A stretch of 64,000 bases of DNA from Labyrinthula sp. Ha. Its lineage: Eukaryota; Sar; Bigyra; Labyrinthulida; Labyrinthulaceae. Both the position numbers and the translations under genes were made by a program. Shown in pieces: positions 14,244 through 25,241 of the stretch; positions within the stretch are counted from its first letter, which is position 1, and each line of letters starts with the position of its first letter. The DNA is taken from NCBI GenBank assembly GCA_015227615.1, contig JAALGZ010000016.1, positions 62,001-126,000 on the forward strand, given 5' to 3'. The notes beneath the pieces were generated by a model. That model had not been told where the DNA came from, made no database searches, and saw nothing but the letters and a program-made list of their open reading frames with translations.

Positions 14244-15828
14244 CTATAGTTCATCTCTAAACGTAATCTGAGAAGGAAAATCCACTTGGATAAACACATC
14301 GTTTGTAAGAGTTTCTGATTTCATATATTGAAGCGTTTCAGTTTCATTCAACTCATTCGCCAATTTTACTTTCTCCAGGTAAAAAGAAATCTGTTCAACT
14401 CTATGAAGAACATTTTCAGCATCTTTTTCCGCTTGAGCCAGGACCACTCTCGTATCAATCTCAGCTGCATGCCTCAGTTTTTCGACCTGAATATGAGATT
14501 TTTGCAATTCAGTATCTGCTTGAACCAATTTCTGATTCCTCTCTCTCAACGCCAACACAATCTCTGATTTTGCATTTTCTTTTCTTCTAATAGCATCTTC
14601 AAAAACTACAGGCCGCGTGATAGTATAAATATTAATCTTTCTTGCTTCACATCTATAATCCTGATCCAAGTCATCAATAATCTCAGCCTCTAGTTGGTTA
14701 ATGAACAAATTATGCTGCTCTTGAAATTCTAGAGCAGTGTACACAGCACAAACATGTCTGGCAGATGAATGAACCTGATTTGCAACAGACTCTCTCCATC
14801 TCTCAGGTGTTCTGTAGCGGCGAGTCAAATACTTGATATGCTTAATCTCCGGCTTAAAATGAATACTCAGCTCCAGCTCTACTTGCAACCCATCCCGCGT
14901 ATTACAATTAATATAATCAAAGTTATATATAAACCTTTCTTCTGAAACACTTAGTGGGTTTTCCTCATACGTAGATTGCCTATGAAAGTTCATAGTGTGA
15001 TAAGTCTTCGGCCAAAGAAACAACTTTCCACCCCAAGATTTTAAATGCACACCACCAGTTGTGTACACACCATCATCAAAACTCGAAAAGAGTTGATTAT
15101 ATCCAACAGCTACTTCTAAGATATAAAAAAAATATATAAAATATACCAATATCAGAAAGAACAAAAATCATAAAAGGGATAGTCAATAAAATACAAAACA
15201 TACCGAGTAGTAAAAGGAAAAGGAGGTAGTGAATTGTGTCAAACTGTGTTATACCAAGTATACTTTTGATTTCTTTTTTGACTGTGCTAAAGTTCTTGGT
15301 GATAAATTGTGTAACAGAAAGATCTTCCTTCTTTTCCTTTTGAGCGTATTGTAGAGGAAGTTCATCCTCCTCTTCTCCAGCTTCCTGCTGTCTACCTCTT
15401 TGTGGCTGCTCAATAACTGCATCTTCCATATGTGCATCCACTGAAATCTCTTCAATAGTTTGATGAAGTACTTTCTCTTCTTTTTTCTTTGAAGAATTAA
15501 GTTCAGGTTCATCCAACAGTTCTTTGTTCATCTCAGCAACTTGAGAAATTTCACCTTCCACAATATCATCAAGTTTTTCTTCCTCTCCGAATACCTTTGC
15601 AAAAGCAGCTATTTCCTTTGAATCTTCAAACTTTCCCCGATGATATGTTTTGTTCTTTAATGGGTCTTTTTCTCGAGTTTCTGGATCTTCTTCCTTCTGA
15701 AACCAGGAAGCAAAGTTATCCATAGCGTATTCTTCAGCATCTTTAAACCCATAGGTTTCCCACCAAGTATTCTGATCCTTTTTGTCTTGGTTTTTATCAG
15801 TTTCCTGATCATCTGGTCTCATCTTCAA
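14244..15828 (-). CDS. SPFH/band-7 (prohibitin/erlin-like) membrane protein
   Basis: Two exons, 15828-15147 and 15115-14244, with a 31-nt intron at 15116-15146 joining LSDI to EVAVGYNQLF; 517 residues. The first 200 residues are acidic and low-complexity, cytosolic by inference. A hydrophobic segment (IHYLLFLLLLGMFCILLTIPFMIFVL, read in two parts) lies near residues 200-225. Directly after it comes a band-7/SPFH domain (GVYTTGGVHLKSWGGKLFLWP, NCNTRDGLQVELELSIHF) and then an Ala/Glu-rich coiled coil (KLRHAAEIDTRVVLAQAEKDAE), the standard SPFH order. Such proteins form membrane-bound oligomeric rings or scaffolds. The long acidic N-terminal extension is unusual for prohibitin, erlin or stomatin. 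It is divergent from PGAP3 and shares a roughly 200-bp promoter. Which compartment it occupies cannot be told. Confidence 0.85.
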
Positions 15829-16031
15829 GAGTTCAAACTATCTTCAAAACTGCAGTTTAAATTCTCTCTTATATTGAAACTGCAACTTTCCGAACATCCA
15901 ACATCTATAATTCCATTGGTCAATTTGTCCAATCATTTAGTTCTTGTAATATTATGTGATTGGATACTTCCACCAATCATAGTTACAGGATGTACTTCAC
16001 ATTTCATTCGTCAGTTCATCCAATCAAACAG
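15829..16031. promoter_or_regulatory. Bidirectional promoter with five CCAAT boxes
   Basis: The 203-bp region between two divergent start codons carries CCAAT/ATTGG at 15915-15919, 15929-15933, 15959-15963, 15973-15977 and 16020-16024. Two of them form an inverted repeat, GATTGG-n9-CCAATC (15958-15978). A perfect 12-bp palindrome AAACTGCAGTTT sits at 15847-15858, 18 nt from the SPFH start. CCAAT boxes are the known target of NF-Y in eukaryotes; that NF-Y acts here is inference. Confidence 0.6.
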
Positions 16032-16955
16032 ATGAAAATATATCTCTTTGTGTCTGTTTTCTTTCTATTTCAAAGAGCAACTGCTTCATGGGGTGATAGA
16101 AAGCACAAGACTTTTACAAATTGCTTAAAACAATGCACAAGTGACTGTAGGCATGATCCAGAACATAACTATCTTGGTTTTTCTTTAAATTCACCACTTC
16201 CTGAGCTGCACAGGTTACTCTACCCTTGCCCAGAGGAATGCAAATACACCTGCATGCAGAACTCTAATAGTGAGTTAGTACAGACTATTGAAGGGCAAAC
16301 GAAGTATTACGGCAAGTGGCCTTTCACTCGAATCTTGATCTTCCAAGAGTTCTTCTCTGTTGTGTTTTCGCTTCTGAACATAGTTCCACATTATCGTTTC
16401 CTGAAAGGAAAAACAAAGTTAAGAAGAAAGTTTAGTTTTTTTGCATGGGTTGGATTCGTTACTTGGATGTTCAGCGCAATTTTTCATACTAGAGATACAA
16501 AGTTTACTGAGAAACTAGATTACGTGGCAGCAGGAATTTATATATATGTAGGAACTGGATGCATTCTAACCAACTGTTTTCCAAGAAGGGAAAAGCTATT
16601 GTTTCTTTTTCTTGCTCTCTGCGTTTTATTACACTATGGGTATATGTTATTTATTCACTTCAATTATGGTCGAAATATTGAGATACTTGTTGTTGTTCAA
16701 CTTATTCATTCTCTTTCTTTTTTCTTTGATGTTTACAAGAATAAACTTCCCAGGCAAGTTTTCAAACTTGGATTTCTTGCGCAGTTTATTCTAGTTGGTG
16801 CTGGATTAGTTTTTGAGCTATGGTTAGATTTTCCACCACTGCTTGGTTTACTTGATTCTCACGCTATATGGCACGCAATTACACCTTTTTCCACTCATTT
16901 TTGGTATAAATACAACATAGAAAGAAAAAAACACTTGGAATTGAAACATCTATAG
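16032..16955 (+). CDS. PGAP3: PGAP3/Per1-like GPI-anchor phospholipase A2
   Basis: Acts in the secretory pathway to remove the unsaturated sn-2 acyl chain of GPI anchors during lipid remodelling. I use the Met at 16032 rather than the earlier in-frame Met at 15960, because it starts a clear signal peptide (MKIYLFVSVFFLFQRATAS) and gives 307 residues, normal for the family. After the signal comes a Cys-rich luminal region (CLKQCTSDC, PCPEECKYTC) and then the diagnostic Per1 sequence GKWPFTRILIFQE, followed by about seven membrane segments. The conserved FHTRDT, the EKLDY motif and DSHAIWH are all present; these include the residues proposed for the catalytic site of the Per1/CREST superfamily. 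It has no introns. Its stop codon is only 2 nt from that of the next gene on the opposite strand, so the two transcripts must overlap at their 3' ends. Confidence 0.95.
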   Translation: MKIYLFVSVFFLFQRATASWGDRKHKTFTNCLKQCTSDCRHDPEHNYLGFSLNSPLPELHRLLYPCPEECKYTCMQNSNSELVQTIEGQTKYYGKWPFTRILIFQEFFSVVFSLLNIVPHYRFLKGKTKLRRKFSFFAWVGFVTWMFSAIFHTRDTKFTEKLDYVAAGIYIYVGTGCILTNCFPRREKLLFLFLALCVLLHYGYMLFIHFNYGRNIEILVVVQLIHSLSFFFDVYKNKLPRQVFKLGFLAQFILVGAGLVFELWLDFPPLLGLLDSHAIWHAITPFSTHFWYKYNIERKKHLELKHL

Positions 16956-16957
16956 TC

Positions 16958-17719
16958 TTAAAATGTAGAAATCAGATTAATATCTTTAGGAAGAAGTTCT
17001 TTGTAGGTGTTTTCATATTCATCTGTAACAGCAGCCAACGCACTGGTTAATCCCACATCAGAAACCTTAACAAAAGGATCCAGAGTATTCTTCAAGACAC
17101 TAGGAAATGTACTTTCCAGTTTGTTAGATATTCCAGTTGCTTTCAAACCCTTTAAAGCGAGGTTCATTGGCCACAAGACGGGAGTCAAGGGAATAGGGAT
17201 TTCCGTCTTGGCGACAATCTCATTCCTGATTCCGTAGATTACATTCGGACAAACCACAATTCCAGTGCTTCCTTCTTTCTGCGCAAATTCCTTAACTCGA
17301 TTTCGTGCCATGAGTTTCCCGTCTCTGTATGCTGATGGAGTCAGAGAAGGTAGATGCGCATTAACTAGCACGACTTTTTTTATACCTATTCTTTCTGCTG
17401 CTTCTATTATTTTTGAGGGAATATGACCATTTTCGTAGACTTTGCGGTCATACGCTTCTTGTGAAAGAGTTGGTAGAGGTGGAGATCCAATGGAGATGAT
17501 CACACTGTCGTAGACTTTGTCTTTGAATGGATCTTTTTCCTCATATTTCATCCAATGCATTTTTCTTTGGATGAGAAGGTGGTTGAGATGAGACGGAATA
17601 ACAGTTTTTCTAGAAAAAGCGAAAGTCTCAGCTTCAAGGTCTCTGAGACAGCACAGAATGGATTTTCCAACAAAGCCTGAGGCACCAAAAACAGCCACAA
17701 TCTTCTCTGTTTTAGACAT
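16958..17719 (-). CDS. Atypical SDR / NAD(P)-binding Rossmann protein, Coq11-like
   Basis: 253 residues with an N-terminal Rossmann dinucleotide-binding motif, VAVFGASGFVGKS (residues 8-20). A later YRDGKLMARNRVKEFA stretch gives the Tyr-x-x-x-Lys seen in short-chain dehydrogenase/reductases. Length and layout fit the atypical SDR group that includes NDUFA9 and yeast Coq11 (a coenzyme Q synthome component); my preference for Coq11-like is moderate, and other NAD(P)-epimerase-like proteins are possible. There is no clear mitochondrial presequence. No introns. It is convergent with PGAP3, with overlapping 3' ends. Confidence 0.75.
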   Translation of the reverse strand: MSKTEKIVAVFGASGFVGKSILCCLRDLEAETFAFSRKTVIPSHLNHLLIQRKMHWMKYEEKDPFKDKVYDSVIISIGSPPLPTLSQEAYDRKVYENGHIPSKIIEAAERIGIKKVVLVNAHLPSLTPSAYRDGKLMARNRVKEFAQKEGSTGIVVCPNVIYGIRNEIVAKTEIPIPLTPVLWPMNLALKGLKATGISNKLESTFPSVLKNTLDPFVKVSDVGLTSALAAVTDEYENTYKELLPKDINLISTF

Positions 17720-17720
17720 A

Positions 17721-17750
17721 TTGAGCTCAAATATAATAATATATTATTAT
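17721..17750 (-). promoter_or_regulatory. Palindromes at the SDR start codon
   Basis: A perfect 10-bp palindrome TTGAGCTCAA (17721-17730) lies 1 nt from the start codon, followed by a perfect 18-bp AT-only palindrome at 17733-17750. The second may be low-complexity AT repeat. Function is inferred from position only. Confidence 0.35.
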
Positions 17751-20700
17751 CTCTGCTATAGAAGGTATAAGGAGTATTTACGACAAACTACTCTTACTGA
17801 AGATGTTAAAGAATACACTTCTTCTTGGTCTACTTATTAAAATGGATATACCAGGTAATGTCATCTTGTGTTTCTTTGAAATAAGACAATACATTTTATC
17901 TTAAAAAATAATTTTGGGTGCTCCTAAGGTTACGTATGTACTGGAGTAACTTTGTTTAATTGTTTTATTTAAGGAAAAATATGCTAAAATTATAATTCTA
18001 AAAAGTTGGGCATATTGAGATTCAGGATAGAAGAATGACCAAATCGAGAAAAAAGATTAAGAATATATGCATAGATTCATAAAAATTAATTAATGTTTTC
18101 ATATATAGAAAATTAAAAACTAAATGTATAATGTAACAATATAAAATTTTGCTTAAATACCAAGCAAGCATATGAATGGTAGTATTAATAATCAGTTTGT
18201 TACTATTTTAATTCTGAACAAAAGTAAGAATTATGGGATTTTGGTTAATATTAAATGAGTCTTATTTTGCATAAAAATCCAATGATTAAAAATCTTAAAA
18301 AACTATAGACTTTGAAATTCTTATCAATTCAAAAAATATGGAATAAATATATTGACAATTCATAAATAAATTATATCTAGCCTCTAGTTGCTACCAAGTA
18401 TTACTATTAAATGCATTGAAATAGAATTCAGCATCTACCTCAATTTATCATGTTCTATCCCTTTTTAGATATTCCGTATGAATTGCTATTCCAAATACAA
18501 ATATACGGTTCCATCTCTATATATTTTTCGTCAGGCTCAGTGGTACTTCGCTAAATCCCTTTCAGGCCAGCACAAGGAGACACTCACTTTCATATGTCAT
18601 AATAAATGAAAATAAGAAGCAAACAGCCTATAAATAAGCTTAAAATTCAGAATTAGATATTACACCTGTATGAGTTTTATAAGAGAAATGATTTTTCAAG
18701 AGCTGAATATTATTATCCAAGTTGTTGTTCATCTAAATATCCAAAGGTTTTGGCCTAAACTTTAGGAATAGGATTTCAAATTACTACAAAAACATTGATC
18801 TAAGCCTCAATCAGATAAATCTATCTTTATCAAAAACATCGAACATTTTGCCTGCAGATCAGGGGCTCATTTCAAAGGAAACGAATGAACAGGAAGTGGA
18901 TAGTCCTATAGCTTGTATTTGAGTGTTAAGAGATTTCCGATTGAGTTACTGTACCGTTGATGGATAAGACCTAGCTTCAACCATATCAATAGGGAATAAC
19001 GAATAACTATTTAGGAGATATTTAAAATAAAGGTCAGTTGCCGTGGGTAAAATAGTTGAATACGAAAAGAGTATGAAATTTCAGAGGAAAGCTTGTCGCT
19101 AGGGGTACCGGTTCATCTTAGGAGAATATATCTAATCAACTTAACTTTAATGTAATTCACTTTGAATCAGTTTTGAGAAAATCATGATTATCATTTGATA
19201 ATTTGGATATGCAGCACACTTTTCTTATGTCTTGCTGATTTGATAATTTCAGATAATTACATATCTTGAGTTGTCAAACCCTTTTCTGGTATACCTGATC
19301 ATCCCGTTGTCTTTTTCCTCAGTTCGTTGGACTCTATCCCATGTTCTTGCTTATTTCTGAATGCCCTTACTTCTATTAAACTGGGCAAAGTATCATTAAT
19401 GGTCTAACCCTATGAGAATACAATCTTACTGCCAGTGGTCCATCCTGTTCTTGTATCAACATTTTGCCATGAGAAAAATCTGAAATGACGGATAACTAAC
19501 CCGAGAAGCCCCTATTCCTATGAAATCCAAATTCCAAGAATCAGTCTTCCATGCTGATAATACGATGTAAAATTGGTATTATTCCAAGATACATTAGACC
19601 TATGGACCACTGGGTTCGATATCACCATACACACTATGGTAAGAAAGCAAACTATCGTGCTGGAAGCATCATACTCCAAAAAAATTATCGAAACTGAAAA
19701 TGATTGATAATATTATATTAATGTTGCTCTCTATTTAGCAAATGGTAACCCTACTTGTAATTGCTCTGAAAGTTTCTCAATCTTAGTATTAAGACATCGA
19801 AATACAAGAGAATTCTCAAAAGTTATGGGTAAAATACATACTCTGAAACTTTTCGAAGAGGTGCGGCTTAGGTTCTTTGGTAATTTACTAGTACGAGCAA
19901 ATCGACTACATACCCTCCTCAGAATGAAATTTATGGGTTAGCCAAGGGATTTAACCTTGGGAATTTTCTTAACATGTCTACGTAATTTATTATTACTAGA
20001 AGTTTTGCTTTGCTCAATTGTTAAAAAAAACTATTAAACACTATAATTTTCAGGAAACCAATCTCATTGTTATGTTTACTTTAATATCGATACTTTGTGT
20101 TCGAACACAAATAGTTAAATTGCTATGTAGCTTCTGATGGGAAGTGTCTCAATAGAATGTAGTTTGGGCAATTCTGTTTCAAGGAATAGCAACTATAAGA
20201 AACACGTGAAAAGAATTCCTTGGAATCTATCGTCGAACAAGAAGATCAACAAAGATTTATTATAATGACAATAGCAGTTACCAAGCGTACTTGAAAATTA
20301 AAACTGGTGATATAAATACACCACAGAACCTATTCACCTGTTGGAATTGGTAGTGCGATCAGTTGAAGTTATATACTTGCTACTACTTAAGCATTGCATT
20401 CTACCTTTAGCCGTACAGTATAAAATACTAAGAATATCATCTAACTTAAATGTTCAACACTTACATCTAAACCATAAAGAGCAAAGTATTTCTAGAAAGA
20501 AAATACTCATTAAGAAATAGGTTGGAACCTTAAGTTTGATTTGTCGCCTATATTTGAGGAAAATTATTCGATCAGATAGCTGTATTACCTCCAATAAGTA
20601 ATACTGTTCACTTAGACTTCTTCAACTCCCCATCAGTTGATAAATGTCGTAGAGAATGTTAAAGTTGGGTTGAAAGTTTTATACTTAATATTTGTAGTTA

Positions 20701-21221
20701 AAGAGATCATAACCGAGGTAGATAGAGTTAAGTGCGTAAACACCAACAAGAATGAAGAATCTTGAGATGCACATTTCAATTTTATGGTTTTATTCCTTTC
20801 CTGGCATTATTCTATCTTGTGCAAGAATGGGTAGATATTTTTTGTTGTGGTGCTTGGATTATGATGCTGAATTAGATTAGAATCTATATCAGAGAGAGTT
20901 GTTAATTGGATCTAAGTAATAGTCTCTCAAGAGTGAGGTAGATTGCCTATCTCAGAAACTAAGCTTCTTAGGTTGTACTTCCCCAAGAATTAATATAATG
21001 TTTTTGAGTCGATTCTATCTTTTCATTGTCTCTTCTTAGAGAATACCTCAATAAAATAACACAACAAGAAAATATACCAATATGTTGATTTTAATATTTA
21101 AACATAATATCTTATTAAGAAATATTAAAATTTACTAAATGAAGGCTGGCTCAATTCCGATCCTTTGACTTGGGAACAGATTCGGGGAAAGAACTAACCG
21201 TTTATGGCAAATCTTACATTC
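17751..21221. other. Spacer, no gene recognised
   Basis: About 3.5 kb with only short open stretches on either strand. The clearest is a + strand frame from about 19736 to 20035 that is nearly open, without a family match. Weak retroelement-like words occur (for example near 18850), but nothing diagnostic. I can support neither a gene nor a complete mobile element. Confidence 0.45.
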
Positions 21222-21236
21222 AAACTCCAAGAGTTT
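21222..21236 (+). promoter_or_regulatory. Inverted repeat AAACTC-CAA-GAGTTT before the b5-ACAD gene
   Basis: Perfect 6-bp arms with a 3-nt spacer, 26 nt upstream of the start codon at 21263. The AACTC/GAGTT core is shared with the palindrome at 50547-50562, which also lies 23-24 nt before a start codon. Confidence 0.45.
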
Positions 21237-21262
21237 AATTGTCAAAGAGAATCAAAAAAGAA

Positions 21263-22925
21263 ATGAGTAAGGACTTTTCAAGAGCAGAAGTGGCCAAACA
21301 CAATAAGGATGATGACTGTTGGGTTATAATAGACAATAAAGTGTACGATGTTACTAGGTTTGCACCTTTGCAGTACTTTTTCTGAGTGTTGGTTGAGAAT
21401 TTAGTCCTGGGGGTGAAAGGTTGTTGAAAGAATATGGTGGACAGGATGTTACTGAAGATTTCTTTGGGTTGCATAGATTAGAAGTGTTAGAAAAATATGA
21501 GTCAAAGCTATGTATTGGAAAAATTGAAGGCACAAAGGACAGTATGTGCTTTATGGTTTATTCATTTGTTTAGGAAAAAGGGAATCTTTTGGAGATGTAA
21601 GCACCGTTCCTTACGCGGAGCCATACTTTTGGCAGCATAAACCTTCACCATACTATAATGATTCTCATATTCGATACAGAGCAAATTTGAGAAAGTTCAT
21701 TAGGGATGAAGTTGTGGAATACGCAGAAGACATTGAAACAAATCATAAACAAGTCGATCTTGCATTCAGAGAAAAGCTGGGTCAATTTGGGATATATGCA
21801 GCAACGATTGGACCCGGAGATCATTGGGACTATGTTCCTGATCTTCCTATTCTAACAGGAGCAAATATGCAACCCAAAGATTTTGACATGTTTCATGAGA
21901 TGATCACGTTGGAGGAGCTGGCCAGATGTCAGTGTCCTGGTTTCTCAGATGGAATAATCGGAGGTAGAAATATATCTGTCCCTACCCTACTTAACTTTGG
22001 GTTTCCCCACAACGAAGAAATGAGGAAATCCATTGTGAAAGGGGCACTACTAGGAAGTATAGGAACCTGCTTAGCTATTACCGAACCATTTGTAGGGAGT
22101 GATGTAGCTTCCTTGAGAACAAGAGGAGAAAAAATTACTGAAAATGGGGAAGATTTTTATGTTATAAATGGTGTTAAGAAATGGATTACTGAAGGTAGAC
22201 ATTGCAGGTATTTTATAACCGCATTTCGTACTGGGGGCAAAGGTGCTGGTGGAGTTTCTTTGATCATCATTGACAGAGAGCGGTTTAAAAAGAACTCGCG
22301 AGGGGAGGAAGCAATTCAAACAAAACAAATTAAAACTAGTTATTCATCTGGTGCCGCTACAAGCTACATTATATTTGAGGATGTTAAAGTTCCAGCCAAG
22401 AACCTTTTATGCCCTGAGAACCAAGGTTTCCCTGCTGTTATGCATAACTTTAATCAAGAAAGATGGGGCATATGTGTAGGAAATGTTGCAAGATGTCGAG
22501 TTATGGTGAAAGAATGTTTTCAATGGGCGCAGCAGAGAACTGTTTTTGGAAAGAAATTAATTTCACAACCGGTAATCCAGGATAAGCTTGCTGAAATGGT
22601 ATCGAGGGTTGAATCTTGTTACACTTGGTTGGAGCTGTTGACATACCAAATGAAAAGACTTTCCTTTGACGAGGCTAATATGAAGCTTGGTGGAGATATA
22701 GCGTTACTAAAGTACCAATCTGCGAAGGCAGCTCATGTTGTTGCAACTGAGGCCGTTCAAATTTTTGGAGGAAGAGCGCTGACAAGAGAAGGTATGGGAA
22801 AGTATGTGGAGAGGTTTCAGAGAAGTTATAGATTAGGTGGGGTGTATGGAGGTAGTACAGAAATAATGGGAGGCTTAGCTATTCGTCAAGCGCTAAAACT
22901 AGTCAAGGTGCCTGCTAAACTATAA
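21263..22925 (+). CDS. Cytochrome b5 / acyl-CoA dehydrogenase fusion
   Basis: Three exons, 21263-21372, 21405-21541 and 21574-22925, with two 32-nt introns; 532 residues. Splicing restores the heme-binding core: DVTRFAPL joins HPGGERLLKEYGG, giving the b5 HPGG histidine, with the second axial His in FFGLHR. The remainder is a full acyl-CoA dehydrogenase: an FAD-binding middle region (AITEPFVGSDVAS, WITEGRHCRYF), then QQRTVFGKKL, IFGGRAL and GGSTEIM. The usual C-terminal catalytic Glu position of MCAD (YEGT) is VYGGST here. A Glu in NQERWGI sits where isovaleryl- and long-chain ACADs carry theirs, so that residue probably acts as the base (inference from family alignment). Similar b5-ACAD fusions occur in fungi and some protists. 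Likely oxidises an acyl-CoA; substrate unknown, and no clear targeting signal is visible. Confidence 0.93.
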
Positions 22926-23904
22926 TGAAACAAAACTGAATTTGAAGGGTTTTTCCTCTATACAAAACGAATTATAATCCCAAGGAATATACTCATGCTT
23001 CAGGTTTTTGCATATACTTACGACAGCTGTTATCTTTCTAAAATATACGCCCATGAGAAGTTAACACTATGCCCTCTTTTCTCCTATTTTTTCTAAACCT
23101 GAAGGATCAGCATGCTAGTTTATTGTAAAGTGTTCACGGATATAGCCTAAAATCCAGTCGCAAGTTGTGCACCAAGCAACAAGTTATTTTCAAGATAATA
23201 AGTGTCAAGTAGTGTGCATTGCTGTGCAAACTTTTGGTCTTTTTCGTTAGAGTAGAAGACTTGATCCAAAAAATATTTCTAGCTAGCTCAGTGCCATACA
23301 ATACAGAAAACCCAGGGTATTGCATTCGTGCACTTTTTTGAGATAAACTAGATTTAGTATAGACAACTCCCAACAATCACAGCAAACTAGACTACAAGTT
23401 AGTTTTCTTACGTTGAAGCAAGATACACTAGTTTGAGGTTGATTCTTCTGAACGTATATCAAATGAGCTGTCTACGGTAATCATATGTCTTACTGCCCCT
23501 TGTTTGCTGTAAACTTTGTTTCATACCACATTAGGTCGTGCGAAAAGCTGGAGCTTTACGCACATCGCTTTTCCTTAATTGTTTTTACGTCATAACTGTG
23601 GAATTAAAGCTTGTATTACTGACTCAAAGATGCAGGACAAGCTGATCTATAAGATAGCTTTGTAGCAAAGACTAAGTTTCCCAATAATTGAATCGCAGCT
23701 GTTTAATTAATAATTAGTTTTACTACTCAAACTGAATTAATTCTTCTCCAAACCTGTGGCTACGTGACCCCAATAAAATCTTTAAATAAACTGCCTACAG
23801 AACTCAAGACAGTAAAACTCTCGTGGTCTCCAGGTTTTGTACCTTTTAAAGCACACAACAGAGTTTTAAAATTAGAAAAAATCGCACATATAAACCAGTT
23901 CTCT
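22926..23904. other. Spacer, no gene recognised
   Basis: About 1 kb between convergent genes. An 80-codon minus-strand ORF (23134-23376) has no recognisable features. Nothing else supportable. Confidence 0.5.
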
Positions 23905-25188
23905 TTATACATCATCTCCTAGAAGATCGTCAAAATTCAGGTGTTTTTTGTTTAATTTTGGTGGGTTAGGGTCTGGAAATGTATCCCCTTGTTTAGTCGG
24001 TGCGTTCTGGGCGGCAAAATTCATCTTATTTGTCACAATACTTTCTGCAAAGTTGGCAAAGTTGGGCCTGTTATTCTCAATATCTACCTCTTCAGTGAAA
24101 GAAGCAGCCCTCGATGTGAAACTTCCTCCGCGAGATGGCCCAGCTGATTGAGAATTATTCCTTGTCACCTGACCGGATCTCGTTGTTGAGCCAAAACTGC
24201 CACCGCGAGAAGGACCAGCAGCGCGAGATGCGTTTTGTGTCCTTCTTGCTGAGCTGGAACCTCGACCAGATTTTGAGCTTAGTGGAACCCCGTCAAAGGT
24301 AGGGAACTCGGAGTCAGTTGTTGGAAGAACGACAGATTTATATCCCATCACCGACTCTGGGACCTGAGACTTAGCAAAGCCAACGGAGTTCGCTGCACCA
24401 AGCATGGATCCACTAAGCTGTGGTCGGCTCCTAGAAAATCCTCTTGGATTAGTTTCACCTGCACCAATTTCAGAAGCCCAACTGGAAAGCTTTGGCCGGG
24501 TATTTACACTACTACGCTGAATTTCTTCACTAGTAAATGCAGATTTTGAGTTTCTAGTCTTCTTGCTACTCACTTTTGTAGTCCTTGTAGGTCCCAATGG
24601 TAACGGGAGGTCAGAACCACTATCTGAGACTTTTTCAGCAGAAAGAACCTCGGGGAGTTTGTTCGTTTTACCAAGAGATTTGTAGTAAGCCACCCCAAAA
24701 ATGCCAAGTATGAAAGCTCCTGCGCCTAACAGTACTTCATCTGACACACCGTCTATTAATGTGTTTGAGGGCCTCGTGCACTCATCACACCCAGAGGGGT
24801 TCATTATTCCTCCTCCACATTCCAAAAAAGGAGGAACACAATTTTCTTGCGTACACTCGACACATTGCGTCTGTTCTGCGCCAAGAAAACACGGAATAAG
24901 ACAATTTTCCATTGAACAAATTGCTAAGTCACCAAAACAAAGTCTACAAGGAAAAACATAAGGCATTCCCTCTTCTTCAAGACAGTTAGCTATACTTTCA
25001 TTATTCCGCTCATTCAGGTCCTGCAAACTGCAAGTCTGCATCTGATCTTCAAACTCAAAAAACCCACCGCCTTTCTGCCAATGCTCGACGTCTTCAACTT
25101 GAGTACAAGCTCCTGTTTCCTGTGCAACTAAAAAAACTTTTTGCGTTGATATTCCATAGATGGTTAAAAAACGGATGGCTTTTTTCAT
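23905..25188 (-). CDS. Cys-rich single-pass membrane protein with RGG/Ser-rich tail
   Basis: 427 residues, unrecognised as a named family. The N-terminus (MKKAIRFLTIYGIS and on) is a possible signal peptide. Residues about 25-150 form a Cys-rich ectodomain with repeated pairs: PCRLCF, CSMENC, CVECTQENC, LECGGG, CDECT. This CxxC-then-CxxAF/CxPPF pattern is common in protist secreted and membrane proteins. One membrane helix follows (EVLLGAGAFILGIFGVAYY, about 153-171). The remaining 250 residues are Ser/Arg/Gly-rich and likely disordered and cytosolic, with two near-identical units GPSRGGSF (also visible as a DNA repeat near 24130 and 24210) and an acidic end (FDDLLGDDV). Such a tail could be a phosphorylation or protein-binding region. 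A role as a surface or sorting receptor is speculative. Confidence 0.7.
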   Translation of the reverse strand: MKKAIRFLTIYGISTQKVFLVAQETGACTQVEDVEHWQKGGGFFEFEDQMQTCSLQDLNERNNESIANCLEEEGMPYVFPCRLCFGDLAICSMENCLIPCFLGAEQTQCVECTQENCVPPFLECGGGIMNPSGCDECTRPSNTLIDGVSDEVLLGAGAFILGIFGVAYYKSLGKTNKLPEVLSAEKVSDSGSDLPLPLGPTRTTKVSSKKTRNSKSAFTSEEIQRSSVNTRPKLSSWASEIGAGETNPRGFSRSRPQLSGSMLGAANSVGFAKSQVPESVMGYKSVVLPTTDSEFPTFDGVPLSSKSGRGSSSARRTQNASRAAGPSRGGSFGSTTRSGQVTRNNSQSAGPSRGGSFTSRAASFTEEVDIENNRPNFANFAESIVTNKMNFAAQNAPTKQGDTFPDPNPPKLNKKHLNFDDLLGDDV

Positions 25189-25241
25189 TTTTAGTCCAAA
25201 AGTGGCAAGGTATCCAACGGCTAAGATAATTAAGTAATTGT

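Noticed and set aside
14244-15828. Two separate genes, an acidic TM protein and an SPFH protein
   Set aside because: A 31-nt intron at 15116-15146 joins them in frame immediately after the membrane segment.
19605-19640. Possible tRNA T-arm (GGTTCGA word)
   Set aside because: The flanking bases do not pair into a T-stem and no acceptor or anticodon arm is seen.
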